NCBI GenBank assembly: GCA_029264955.1
Contig: JARHYC010000004.1
Coordinates: 1-42,585 of the forward strand
Source: Faecalibacterium sp.
Lineage (GTDB): Bacteria > Bacillota > Clostridia > Oscillospirales > Ruminococcaceae
Length of the DNA: 42,585 nt
Reading direction: 5' to 3'
A program made the translations under genes and the position numbers. Position 1 is the first letter of the stretch, and each line of letters starts with the position of its first letter. The notes below the pieces were generated by a model that worked only from the letters and a program-made list of their open reading frames with translations, was not told where the DNA came from and did not search any database. Below, in pieces: positions 8,548 through 16,211 of the stretch.

Positions 8548-9777
8548 GTGCTGAAAAGCGTGAAAAGCTACTGGAAACGCACCGACCGGGTATTGTGGTT
8601 GCTTTGTATTGCCAGCAGTGTATTCGCCTGCATCGTGCTGGCGTCCATTGGTTTTAATCAGAAGGGCGGATTTGTTCGAGATGAACTAACAGGAGCTATC
8701 ACGGGCATTGGTGGTTACCGCAGTGCTCTTGTACAGGCACTCGCGCTGTGTGGCGGTATATTGTTCGCCATACTCATATCGAATATTGACTATCATAATC
8801 TGGTGGAAATTTGGCCGATCCATGCGGCGCTGGCATGGGGGCTTGTTTTGCCAACGCTGCTTGGCAGAATCGATATCATTAAAGATGTCTTTGTTATCGG
8901 CTACAATGCTAACAGTACAGATAACTATTCTTGGTATAAGATTGGCGGATTTACGATTCAGCCAACAGAACTGGCGAAAGTTAGTTTTATATTGACTTTT
9001 GCTATGCATCTTTCACGTGTAAAGGATCATCTCAATGAACCAGCAACGCTGCTCAAGGTGCTGCTGCATCTGGCGATTCCGGCACTGATTATTCATAAAC
9101 AAGGCGATGACGGTACTGTTCTGATTTTTCTTGCAATCGGACTTTGTATGCTGTTCTCGGCAGGTTTGAGCTGGAAATATATTATAGGTGCTTTGGGTGC
9201 AGTTGGTGGTGCATTGGCAGTTGCATTTGCATTCTTTAGTGATAAAATCGGCAAGAACTACCAGTGGCTGCGCATTTTGGCAGTATATGACCCTGAAAAT
9301 ACCACAGGATGGGCTATCAGTGAGGGAATGCGGCATGACTACACTTATCAGCAAGCGCTGGGTGAAACATCAATTGGGGCAGGACAAATATTTGGCCGAG
9401 GGCTATTTACCGGCGATTATGTGTATGTGCCGAACGCATGGAATGACTTTGCCTTTAGCTGGATCGGCAATGCGGTCGGTTTTGTAGGAACCGCAATCGT
9501 GCTGGCAGTGTTGTTTGGTATTGTTATTCGTGCATTACAAGTAGGCGGTCGCAGTGTGGATGATTTGGGTACATTTATCTGCACTGGTTTTGCCGGTGCC
9601 ATGATGGCGCAGATTTTTGTTAATGTTGGTATGAATTTGCGTATCCTGCCGGTTATTGGTGTTACGTTGCCGTTCTATTCCGCAGGTGGATCGTCGGCTT
9701 TGATGATTTATCTGTGCATTGGTCTGGTAATAAGTGTATATATGCATAATAAAAAGACCCTGTTCGGGAAGCAATAA
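8548..9777 (+). CDS. rodA: SEDS family peptidoglycan polymerase, RodA/FtsW/SpoVE type
   Basis: An integral membrane glycosyltransferase that polymerises lipid II. The start is GTG at 8548, placed 7 bases after AAAGGGGG; the longer frame from 8470 has no ribosome site. The protein has 409 residues and about ten membrane segments. SEDS features are WYKIGGFTIQPTELAK, an HKQGDDGTVLIF counterpart of the usual QPDLGT motif, the GAGQIFGRGLFTG loop, and PNAWNDFAF in place of the usual LPExHTDFIF, keeping the essential Asp. It stands alone without a partner PBP gene. RodA is favoured over FtsW/SpoVE because no division genes are nearby, but this is not decisive. Confidence 0.8.
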   Translation: MLKSVKSYWKRTDRVLWLLCIASSVFACIVLASIGFNQKGGFVRDELTGAITGIGGYRSALVQALALCGGILFAILISNIDYHNLVEIWPIHAALAWGLVLPTLLGRIDIIKDVFVIGYNANSTDNYSWYKIGGFTIQPTELAKVSFILTFAMHLSRVKDHLNEPATLLKVLLHLAIPALIIHKQGDDGTVLIFLAIGLCMLFSAGLSWKYIIGALGAVGGALAVAFAFFSDKIGKNYQWLRILAVYDPENTTGWAISEGMRHDYTYQQALGETSIGAGQIFGRGLFTGDYVYVPNAWNDFAFSWIGNAVGFVGTAIVLAVLFGIVIRALQVGGRSVDDLGTFICTGFAGAMMAQIFVNVGMNLRILPVIGVTLPFYSAGGSSALMIYLCIGLVISVYMHNKKTLFGKQ

Positions 9778-9783
9778 AAAAAC

Positions 9784-9821
9784 AAAAATGGGCAGACACA
9801 AAGCGTGTCTGCCCATTTTTG
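9784..9821. terminator. Bidirectional terminator between rodA and mgsA-like gene
   Basis: A perfect 16-base inverted repeat (AAAAATGGGCAGACAC and its complement) around a 5-base loop. The A and T tracts let it work for both convergent genes. Confidence 0.9.
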
Positions 9822-9850
9822 TTACAGGAGGAAAGATAAAACCCAAACAA

Positions 9851-9876
9851 CACACAGAAAAATCAGAAACTGTGTG
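9851..9876 (-). terminator. Possible additional terminator after the mgsA-like gene
   Basis: On the minus strand CACACAG ... CTGTGTG is followed by a T-rich stretch (TTGTTT). The stem is short and the U-tract interrupted. Confidence 0.35.
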
Positions 9877-9885
9877 TGTAAGACT

Positions 9886-10287
9886 TTATAAAAGGTGCAT
9901 TCCTTCACGATAATCCAAATCGCCCTGATCCAATCCGCGCACTAGAATTTCGGCGGTGGCGATGTTGGTAGCGACGGGGACAGAGTGCATATCGCACAGC
10001 CGCATAATCGTTTGATCGTTCGGCTCAGAAGGTTTGGCATTGACAGCGTCGCGGAAGAATAAGACCATATCCACTTCATCACAGGCAATTTGTGCAGCGA
10101 TTTGCTGCCCGCCGCCTAAACGGCCTGCTAAAAAGCACTGTACGGACAGACCGACGTTTTGAATCAGCAGATTTCCTGTAGTTCCGGTAGCAATCAATTT
10201 ATAGCGAGATAGAATGCTGCTGTATGCGGTGCAAAACTGAAGCATCAATTCTTTTTTTGTATCGTGGGCAATCAATGCAATCGTCAT
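9886..10287 (-). CDS. Methylglyoxal synthase-like protein with altered active site
   Basis: A 133-residue protein that aligns along its whole length with methylglyoxal synthase (ALIAHD, ATGTTG, VPVATNIATAE). The start at 10287 is where the homology begins; the upstream extension of 44 codons has no support. An AGAAAGGA site lies 12 bases upstream. Counting with a constant offset of 11 from the E. coli enzyme, H19 and D91 are kept (H8, D80), but the catalytic base D71 is Gly60 (GGGQQ instead of GGDQQ), H98 is Ser87 and D101 is Asn90. It may therefore bind a phosphosugar without making methylglyoxal. It has its own promoter and is not clearly linked to proC. Confidence 0.8.
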   Translation of the reverse strand: MTIALIAHDTKKELMLQFCTAYSSILSRYKLIATGTTGNLLIQNVGLSVQCFLAGRLGGGQQIAAQIACDEVDMVLFFRDAVNAKPSEPNDQTIMRLCDMHSVPVATNIATAEILVRGLDQGDLDYREGMHLL

Positions 10288-10378
10288 GGGGAGGACGATC
10301 CTTTCTATCTTAAAATTACAATGCGTAACGTAATGTAGACTGTGAAAAGAAATAAAAAAGATACTGTATAACATATAC

Positions 10379-10407
10379 ATTCTATCGAGCCACAGGGCAA
10401 AAGTCAA
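10379..10407 (-). promoter_or_regulatory. Promoter of the mgsA-like gene
   Basis: On the minus strand TTGACT, 17-base spacer, TAGAAT, about 90 bases before the chosen start. It separates this gene from proC upstream. Confidence 0.65.
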
Positions 10408-10519
10408 GTTTTTTGTCAAAAGTCCATAAAAGAAATGCGAAAAGTGATAAGTTACAGGGCTAAACTGCGAAATAATTGACGAAGTGGATTTCGGAACAGT
10501 AATATTTGCACAGCAACGC

Positions 10520-11320
10520 TTACATTTTGCCCATATCTACATTTTTGCCGAAAGATGCCTGTACCGCATCTATAAAGGCACCGCGCACGCCGCGCTGCTC
10601 CAAAACGCGTACACCCTGAATGGTGCTGCCACCGGGGCTGCATACGGCGTCTTTCAGTGCGCCGGGGTGCTGACCGCTTTCCAGAACCATCCGTGCGCTG
10701 CCGGCAACCATCTGGGCTGCATATGCCAGCGCTTTGTCACGAGGCAAACCGACAGCTACACCGCCGTCTGCCAGTGCCTCAATAATTGGATATAGGAATG
10801 CAGGACCACAGCCAGATACCGAGCTGGCGGCATCCATCAGATTTTCGGCGAGTTTGTCTACCAGACCAGCAGGCTGCAGCATGGCTGTCAAGGTGGATTC
10901 TTCTGCTTCTGTCAGATCCAGTGTGCAATACTGAATCACACCGGCGCCAATGGCACAAGGTGTATTGGGCATAATACGGACAATCGGATTGTTGCTGCCG
11001 GACATTTCACGGATACGATCTGTGGTGAGGCCTGCTGCCATGGAAACCAAGACGGTACGGCTGGATTTTTGTGCCAATACCGTAGAAATATCTGACAGCA
11101 TCGCTTCCATCATCTGCGGTTTCACCCCCAAAAAGACCCAGTCGCAGGCAGCAGCCTGTGCATTTGTGCCAGTGCGGCAACCAAGCTCCTGCGCCAGTTT
11201 GACTGCTTTTTCCGGGGTTCGGTTTGCCAAAAGGACGGATTGAGGATCACAGCTTTTGCAGACAGCACGAGCAATGGCGCTGCCCATGTTACCGCACCCA
11301 ATAAAACCGATGGTACACAT
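10520..11320 (-). CDS. proC: Pyrroline-5-carboxylate reductase
   Basis: Catalyses the last step of proline biosynthesis, NAD(P)H-dependent reduction of pyrroline-5-carboxylate. The 266-residue length is typical. The N-terminal Rossmann motif is GFIGCGNMGSAIA; the RIMPNTP segment and the C-terminal SGCGPAF and DAVCSPGGSTIQG motifs are diagnostic of ProC. An AGCGAGG ribosome site precedes the ATG. proA and proB are not in the window, so proline genes are dispersed. It appears monocistronic. Confidence 0.96.
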   Translation of the reverse strand: MCTIGFIGCGNMGSAIARAVCKSCDPQSVLLANRTPEKAVKLAQELGCRTGTNAQAAACDWVFLGVKPQMMEAMLSDISTVLAQKSSRTVLVSMAAGLTTDRIREMSGSNNPIVRIMPNTPCAIGAGVIQYCTLDLTEAEESTLTAMLQPAGLVDKLAENLMDAASSVSGCGPAFLYPIIEALADGGVAVGLPRDKALAYAAQMVAGSARMVLESGQHPGALKDAVCSPGGSTIQGVRVLEQRGVRGAFIDAVQASFGKNVDMGKM

Positions 11321-11363
11321 AAGAAAAACCTCGCTTTTCTAAAAATAAATGCATTACAGAATC

Positions 11364-11372
11364 AGTATAACA
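11364..11372 (-). promoter_or_regulatory. Extended -10 promoter for proC
   Basis: On the minus strand TGTTATACT (TGn extension plus TATACT), about 45 bases before the proC start. The -35 region is weak. Confidence 0.5.
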
Positions 11373-11447
11373 TGGAAAGAAACGTATTTACTATGGAATG
11401 AAATAATTTTTTTAATGATGAAAAAACCTTTCTTTTCGGTGGCTCAC

Positions 11448-11456
11448 TGCTATAAT
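11448..11456 (+). promoter_or_regulatory. Extended -10 promoter for the GDPD-NUDIX pair
   Basis: TGCTATAAT, a perfect -10 with TGn extension, about 70 bases before the phosphodiesterase start. No good -35 is visible. Confidence 0.6.
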
Positions 11457-11524
11457 GAAAACGATTCATGAAAAATAATTTGCTCTGCCCCGTACAGAGC
11501 GGCAGGAAGGGAAGTTGAAGATTG

Positions 11525-12379
11525 ATGTGGACGGGTTTAACGATTGGCATTGTGCTTGTACTGGGGTATGGATTGTTGCTGCGCGGGCGAGTGAAGAACC
11601 CGGCCTGCCAGAAATTTGATGGCTGGTTGTATGCCCATCGCGGCTGTTTTGGTCTGGAAGGAGAAGAAAAAATTCCGGAAAACAGTCGTGCTGCCTTCCG
11701 CCGTGCTGTGGAAAAGGGTGTGGGCGTAGAATTGGATGTACATTTGCTGGCAGATGGAGGTCTGGCAGTGATTCATGACAGCGAGTTGGAGCGTGTAACC
11801 GGTCGTACTGGCATGGTGGAAGATTTGACGACCGATCAGTTGGCAGAATATCATTTGACGGGTACGGAGGAAACCATCCCTACATTGCAGGAGGTGCTGG
11901 AGATTTTCCATGGTATGGTACCGATTATCATTGAATTGAAAACCCATAACCGCAATACAAAAGCTTTGTGTCAGGCTGTGTGGGCTGCGATAAAGGATTA
12001 TGAAGGCACATACTGCATAGAGAGCTTTGATCCGTCTGTGGTATATTGGCTGAGAAAAAATCATCCGGATATTGTGCGTGGACAGCTGGCGGAAAATATG
12101 TGCAAAACAAAGCCCCAGGTCAAGCTGAATGGGCTGATGCGATTTGGTGCCACTTATCTTTTGCTGAATCCGCTGACCCGTCCCGATTTTATTGCGTATC
12201 GCTATGTGGACCGAAACAATCTTTCCAATCAAATTTGTTTGAATATTTGGGGGATGCGCGGCGCTAGCTGGACGCTGTGTAGTCAGGAAGAACTGGATAC
12301 GGCCCGGCGGGAAGATTTGTGGCCGATTTACGAAGGATTTGAACCGGATGCAATATACGATTACACACAGCAAGTATAA
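11525..12379 (+). CDS. Glycerophosphodiester phosphodiesterase family protein
   Basis: Hydrolyses glycerophosphodiesters to glycerol 3-phosphate and an alcohol. The 284-residue protein starts with one hydrophobic helix (~3-20), so it is membrane-tethered, followed by a TIM-barrel GDPD domain. The GDPD signature is visible: AHRG (H38, R39), PENSRAAF (E52, N53), ELDVHLLADG (E69, D71) and VIHD (H84). The ATG at 11525 is preferred; a TTG at 11522 in the same frame is equally spaced from AGGAAGGG, so the true start is uncertain by one codon. A NUDIX gene follows after 15 bases. Confidence 0.9.
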   Translation: MWTGLTIGIVLVLGYGLLLRGRVKNPACQKFDGWLYAHRGCFGLEGEEKIPENSRAAFRRAVEKGVGVELDVHLLADGGLAVIHDSELERVTGRTGMVEDLTTDQLAEYHLTGTEETIPTLQEVLEIFHGMVPIIIELKTHNRNTKALCQAVWAAIKDYEGTYCIESFDPSVVYWLRKNHPDIVRGQLAENMCKTKPQVKLNGLMRFGATYLLLNPLTRPDFIAYRYVDRNNLSNQICLNIWGMRGASWTLCSQEELDTARREDLWPIYEGFEPDAIYDYTQQV

Positions 12380-12394
12380 GAAAGGTGAAAGGCC

Positions 12395-12877
12395 ATGTAT
12401 AAAAACACGACGCTCTGCTATTTGGAGCAGGAAGGTTGTTGGCTGATGATGCACCGCATCAAAAAGAAAAACGATGTAAATCAGGATAAGTGGGTAGGCA
12501 TTGGCGGAAAATTTGAAATAGGAGAAAGCCCGGAAGAATGCTTGACGCGTGAAGTGTATGAGGAAACAGGGCTAAACCTGACAGACTATCGCTTTCGCGG
12601 CGTGGTAACCTTTGTATCAGACCAGTGGGAAACTGAGTATATGCACTTGTTTTCAGCTACTGGATGGACCGGGGAAATGATTGACGGCGATGCCTGCGTA
12701 GAAGGCAAACTGGAATGGGTTCCCAAAGCAGACGTCTACGATTTGCCCATCTGGCAGGGGGATAAAATCTTTTTGCATCTGCTGGAAACCCGACCCGAGT
12801 TTTTTTCGCTGAAGCTGGTGTACCACGGGGAAGCACTGGTACAAGCGGTACTGGATGGAAAAACAATCGAGATTTGA
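12395..12877 (+). CDS. NUDIX hydrolase (MutT/8-oxo-dGTP diphosphatase type)
   Basis: A 160-residue protein with a complete NUDIX box, G38 x5 E44 x7 R52 E53 V x E56 E57 x G59 L60, which binds the divalent metal for pyrophosphate hydrolysis. The opening (YKNTTLCYLEQEGCWLMMHR) and the GGKFEIGE context resemble clostridial proteins annotated as 8-oxo-dGTP diphosphatases, but substrate cannot be told from sequence. It follows the GDPD gene by 15 bases with a GAAAGG ribosome site, so the two are one transcript closed by the terminator at 12915. Confidence 0.9.
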   Translation: MYKNTTLCYLEQEGCWLMMHRIKKKNDVNQDKWVGIGGKFEIGESPEECLTREVYEETGLNLTDYRFRGVVTFVSDQWETEYMHLFSATGWTGEMIDGDACVEGKLEWVPKADVYDLPIWQGDKIFLHLLETRPEFFSLKLVYHGEALVQAVLDGKTIEI

Positions 12878-12914
12878 ATATTTTCCACTAGAAAATGCTT
12901 TTCTGTGAAAAAAT

Positions 12915-12957
12915 AAAACAGCAGCCGATATGTGAAGTCATATCGGCTGCTGTTTTT
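12915..12957. terminator. Bidirectional terminator between NUDIX and J-domain genes
   Basis: A perfect 18-base inverted repeat (AAAACAGCAGCCGATATG and complement) with a 6-base loop and T-run; it serves both convergent genes. Confidence 0.92.
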
Positions 12958-12985
12958 ACTTTTAGAATCGTTGTGAGTGGCTCAA

Positions 12986-13714
12986 TCAGCAATAGAAGCC
13001 AGGGCAATAGAAAAATCCGGGACACAAACCAGGACCAAAACAACAATTGCACAGCAGATTCAGCATCAGGAAACGGAAACACAGATTTCCGCCGCCAGAG
13101 CTGCCGCCGTATTCGTAGCTGCGCTGCTGATATGCACCGCCTGGGCTTTGCATACGATTATACAGGCTGCGGTACTCTGCATTTTGCGGGTCCATCTGGC
13201 AGGCACGGCGCGCATCATTCATGGCATCTACCCGGCGCCCCAGCCCCTGGTTTGCCAATGCAGAAAGATAATACCAATGGGCATTGCGGTCATGGATTTC
13301 ATCCAGTACACGCCGTGCTTCAGGGTAACGGCGATTGGCAATAAAATTGCGGGCAGCCTGCATCTGTGGGGTGTCCGTACCCTGGTAGCTGCTCTGACCG
13401 CCGTAATAGCTGTTTTGCTGGCTATAGCCGCCGAAAAAGTCGTTGAAGCCAAACGGATCGGCGTTCTGCCCATAGCTTTGCTGATAACCCTGCCCATAGC
13501 CGTAAGGATTATAGCCGCTTTGGGCCTGCTGTGCCTGGCCACCCTTCATGATGGTGTCATAGGCTTCCTGCACCTGCTTGAAGTGTTCTTCTGCATTGGG
13601 ATCGTTGGGGTTCAGGTCTGGGTGCCAGCGCTTACATTGTGCACGGTATGCTTTCTTAATTTCATCGTCACTGGCGCCGCGGGAAATCCCAAGCACCTGA
13701 TAGGGGTCATTCAT
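12986..13714 (-). CDS. J-domain (DnaJ-like) protein with Cys-rich hydrophobic tail
   Basis: A 242-residue protein. Residues 3-65 are a J domain with the HPD motif at 31-33 (RWHPDLNP), which stimulates DnaK-type Hsp70 ATPases. A Gln/Gly/Tyr-rich linker (~66-115) follows, then a TPR-like helical pair (~118-185, [16 protein letters not shown]) and a final ~34 residues rich in Leu, Phe, Pro and seven Cys. It lacks the DnaJ zinc-finger and substrate domains, so it is a specialised co-chaperone. The tail could be a membrane anchor or metal/disulfide cluster; this is inference. An AGGAAA ribosome site is present. It is last in a three-gene unit with the DUF5685 and zinc-ribbon genes. Confidence 0.88.
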   Translation of the reverse strand: MNDPYQVLGISRGASDDEIKKAYRAQCKRWHPDLNPNDPNAEEHFKQVQEAYDTIMKGGQAQQAQSGYNPYGYGQGYQQSYGQNADPFGFNDFFGGYSQQNSYYGGQSSYQGTDTPQMQAARNFIANRRYPEARRVLDEIHDRNAHWYYLSALANQGLGRRVDAMNDARRACQMDPQNAEYRSLYNRMQSPGGAYQQRSYEYGGSSGGGNLCFRFLMLNLLCNCCFGPGLCPGFFYCPGFYC

Positions 13715-13797
13715 GTGTTTCCTCGTCTCTATTTGAAATCAATAAAATCTTGGCGAATCGTCAGATGGGTTTATTTTACGGGAAATAATAGAAAAAA

Positions 13798-14667
13798 TCA
13801 ATCCTGAGTCGTAGAATCCTTTTTGGCAGCATCTTTTGGCACATCCGCCTGCTTTGCGGGGAAAGGCCATCGGCTCCATACACCGGAATACAAAATATTG
13901 CGCAAGATATCGCTGTCGGCTATGCAAGGCAGCACTTCAAAAGCAGCGGTACACTGAGCCATCATATCTTGCAGACTTTCCTGCAAAGCCTCTTTCCAGT
14001 CGGGAGCCTCGCTGTATTGATACAGTGGGTTGTAGTGGTGCTTTTTCTGGTCTTTTTCCAAATCATCCGCGGCATCCAAAAGATAAATGAACTGTCCCAG
14101 CGTCATGCCAATGGTTTCCAGCTCACGGCTCCAATGGTCCTGTTTATATAAAAATAAGGCAGCCATCAATCGCCCGAAACAGGCAGATACCACGTCTGGC
14201 TGTTGGCAGTTTTCTGCTTCCAGACGATTTAGTTCTGCCAGCTCGGTGCGAATCGCCTCGCACTGAACTGGCCAGCGTTTACGAATTTCTGGCAGACGGT
14301 TTTTCAAAAGAGTCATCAGTGTGCGCCCGGCAATACTGCGGTCATCCTGCCATTTATCCTGGGCGCTGTAATAGTGCAGTGCAACGGACATATCCGCACA
14401 GTAATCCGTTGGGGCAGCACTGCGCCAGTTCTGCGGTTTGAACGGATGTGCCGGGCATCGGCTCTGGCCGGACTGCTCCGGAATTTCGCCCTCATACAGG
14501 CTGCACAATAAAATGTCCAAAAAGGTCAAATCATAGCTCAGGGTCATCCGTCCGCGTAGACCATGCAGATCGCCCAGGCGTCGGCATAAGCCGCAGTAGC
14601 TCTGCCGATAGCGGGCGAATGCAGGCTCTGACAGTGCTTTCTGGTTTACGAGTACATAGCCAAACAT
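13798..14667 (-). CDS. DUF5685 family protein
   Basis: A 289-residue, mostly helical protein starting MFGYVLVNQKALSE and SYCGLCRRLG, the typical opening of the DUF5685 family, whose function is unknown. Cys25, Cys28 (CGLC), Cys71 and His74 (CPAH) could bind a metal. Two Asp motifs are spaced as in class I isoprenoid synthases: D105-KWQ-D109 and D198-AADD-LEK-D206, the latter followed by KKHHYNPLY, much like the second Asp motif of squalene/phytoene synthases. No signal peptide or membrane helix is obvious. It lies 15 bases after the zinc-ribbon gene and 83 bases before the J-domain gene. Catalysis is only a hypothesis. Confidence 0.78.
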   Translation of the reverse strand: MFGYVLVNQKALSEPAFARYRQSYCGLCRRLGDLHGLRGRMTLSYDLTFLDILLCSLYEGEIPEQSGQSRCPAHPFKPQNWRSAAPTDYCADMSVALHYYSAQDKWQDDRSIAGRTLMTLLKNRLPEIRKRWPVQCEAIRTELAELNRLEAENCQQPDVVSACFGRLMAALFLYKQDHWSRELETIGMTLGQFIYLLDAADDLEKDQKKHHYNPLYQYSEAPDWKEALQESLQDMMAQCTAAFEVLPCIADSDILRNILYSGVWSRWPFPAKQADVPKDAAKKDSTTQD

Positions 14668-14682
14668 AGGTATTGCCGCCTT

Positions 14683-15078
14683 TTAACTTTTTTTGATAAA
14701 TTGTGTACCGCACTTAGGGCAGGTAATCTGAATTCGACCGCGGCCGCGGGGAACACGCATTTTTTGGCGGCACTGGGGGCAGCGATAATAGTGGTACAGT
14801 TTACGATTGTTCCACTGTACTTTCTGCTGGTGACGCCATGCGGCAAAATTGTTTTTCATGGTATAGAACTTATAGTTCTCGGCGGTACGGGCGGGTATGT
14901 TTCGGCTAAACATCCGATAATATTGATAGATCAGCAAGCCTACACCCAGCCAGTATAAGATCCAAATATGGGTAAACATGGCCAGTACCAGCATGGCAAG
15001 GCTGACAATGGACAAAAATTGATTTAAGGAGTCGGTTCCATAACGACCGACCATAAAGCGACGGATTCTTTCTCTCAT
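14683..15078 (-). CDS. Small membrane protein with C-terminal zinc ribbon
   Basis: 131 residues from the ATG at 15078 (MRERIRRFMVGRYGTDSLNQ); an in-frame GTG at 15102 adds eight residues and cannot be excluded because neither has a strong ribosome site. Two adjacent hydrophobic segments (~21-52) form a hairpin, then a basic linker and CPQC ... CPKC, a four-Cys zinc ribbon in a basic context (RVPRGRGRIQITCPKCG). The small ribbon could bind nucleic acid or another protein. Function is unknown. It leads the DUF5685/J-domain unit. Confidence 0.75.
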   Translation of the reverse strand: MRERIRRFMVGRYGTDSLNQFLSIVSLAMLVLAMFTHIWILYWLGVGLLIYQYYRMFSRNIPARTAENYKFYTMKNNFAAWRHQQKVQWNNRKLYHYYRCPQCRQKMRVPRGRGRIQITCPKCGTQFIKKS

Positions 15079-15412
15079 ACGGATTGTTACACTCACTTTC
15101 ACAAATGGGGAGCCCCCGAATGAATCATTCTACGCACTTATTATTTCAGGAAAGTATTGCAATTTTTTGAACAAATGAAAAATCTCATATAAATTGTTGT
15201 GCAACTTTGGCTTTTTGCATATTGCGGCAATGGGACAATGCCGTTTTAATGGGGTATAAACGCGCCGCCGCCACAGAAAAATGGATACAAAAGGGAATAA
15301 GAATAAATTGTTAACTTATCCACATTCTAGCGAAAGATATTGTGCATATTTTCTTTTTGCGTTATACTGAGAACATCATCTAAACCGTGCGTTACGGGTA
15401 GGGAGGGCTACC
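15079..15412. other. Divergent intergenic region upstream of the ATP synthase operon
   Basis: About 330 bases without a gene. It holds the atp promoter (15340-15368) and one perfect TTATCCACA DnaA-box match (15316-15324). A short CGGCA/TGCCG stem lies near 15225-15245 without a T-run. I could not identify a convincing promoter for the minus-strand zinc-ribbon gene. No RNA gene is recognised. Confidence 0.5.
15340..15368 (+). promoter_or_regulatory. Promoter of the atp operon
   Basis: TTGTGC, 17-base spacer, TATACT, about 38 bases before the atpZ ATG. It is the only good promoter in front of the ten-gene operon. Confidence 0.65.
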
Positions 15413-15679
15413 ATGAAAGACTGGATGGATGCGATGGAAAATCTGGTATGGCTGACGCAGCTGGGCGTGTCTGTTCTGGTACCTCCGGTATGCCTGACTT
15501 GGCTTTGCAGCTGGTTGGTGAACACAAAAGGTGCGCCGCTGTGGCTGTATGCGATTTTGATTCCGCTGGGACTTGCTTGTGGCGGTATGAGCTTTTGGAA
15601 CTTTTGCAAAATGGCTCTGCAAAAGGCCGAACGGCGCAAAGAAGAAAAGCAACAATTTTATTTTAACAAACACAGCTGA
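15413..15679 (+). CDS. atpZ: AtpZ/AtpI-like small membrane protein of the ATP synthase operon
   Basis: 88 residues with two membrane helices (~13-35 and ~41-62) and a charged C-terminal tail (KAERRKEEKQQ). Such proteins at the head of atp operons belong to the AtpZ/AtpI group, implicated in c-ring assembly or divalent-cation supply. Sequence similarity is low in this family, so the name rests on position, size and topology. GGGAGGG lies 6 bases before the ATG. Confidence 0.7.
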   Translation: MKDWMDAMENLVWLTQLGVSVLVPPVCLTWLCSWLVNTKGAPLWLYAILIPLGLACGGMSFWNFCKMALQKAERRKEEKQQFYFNKHS

Positions 15680-15704
15680 AAAGTACAGCTAAATGGAGGG
15701 AAAA

Positions 15705-16211
15705 ATGAAACTCCAACCCGAATCGAAATATGAAATGAAACGCATGGCAGCTGGCGTGTCTTTATGCACAGCAATCATGTTTGTTTTATTTGCTGCACTG
15801 CACATGGTAAACTTTGCTCCGTTCGACTATCGAGTTGTTCTGGGCGGGTTGTGCGGCAGTGCAGTGGCACTTATCAACTTCCGCGGTATTTGCGTGATGA
15901 CGCAAAAGGCTGTGGCAGAACAGGACGAAAAACGCCGCAAGATGCTGATTCAGCTTTCCTACAATCGTCGGATGCTGATGCAGGTGGCGTGGATCATCGT
16001 TGTGATTTTAGTGCCGTACTTCCAGCTGGTGGCGGGTATTGCGCCACTGGCATTCCCTCGCTTGACAATCTATTATCTGCAAATAACCGGGCAATTCCGT
16101 AAGGAAACACCGAAAGGCGAAGAGGTTTCAGTAGATGAATCCATTGCGCCGATTGGGGAACTTGTGGTAGAGCCCGAAGAGAAAGGAGGTGAAAGCGAGG
16201 AATGGAAGTAA
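15705..16211 (+). CDS. atpI: ATP synthase subunit I-like protein (AtpI)
   Basis: 168 residues, with four predicted membrane helices arranged as two hairpins (~18-36, ~45-63; ~92-108, ~112-128) and an acidic C-terminal tail. The second gene before atpB in Firmicutes is usually the ATP synthase I chain, which helps assemble the c ring. The ATG at 15705 is chosen over 15693 because TGGAGGG lies just before it and actually overlaps the earlier ATG. Its 3' end overlaps atpB by 10 bases. Confidence 0.75.
   Translation: MKLQPESKYEMKRMAAGVSLCTAIMFVLFAALHMVNFAPFDYRVVLGGLCGSAVALINFRGICVMTQKAVAEQDEKRRKMLIQLSYNRRMLMQVAWIIVVILVPYFQLVAGIAPLAFPRLTIYYLQITGQFRKETPKGEEVSVDESIAPIGELVVEPEEKGGESEEWK

Noticed and set aside
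15316-15324. Perfect DnaA box TTATCCACA as a replication-origin element
   Set aside because: One 9-base match on either strand has roughly a one-in-three chance in 42 kb. There is no cluster of boxes, AT-rich unwinding element or dnaA gene.
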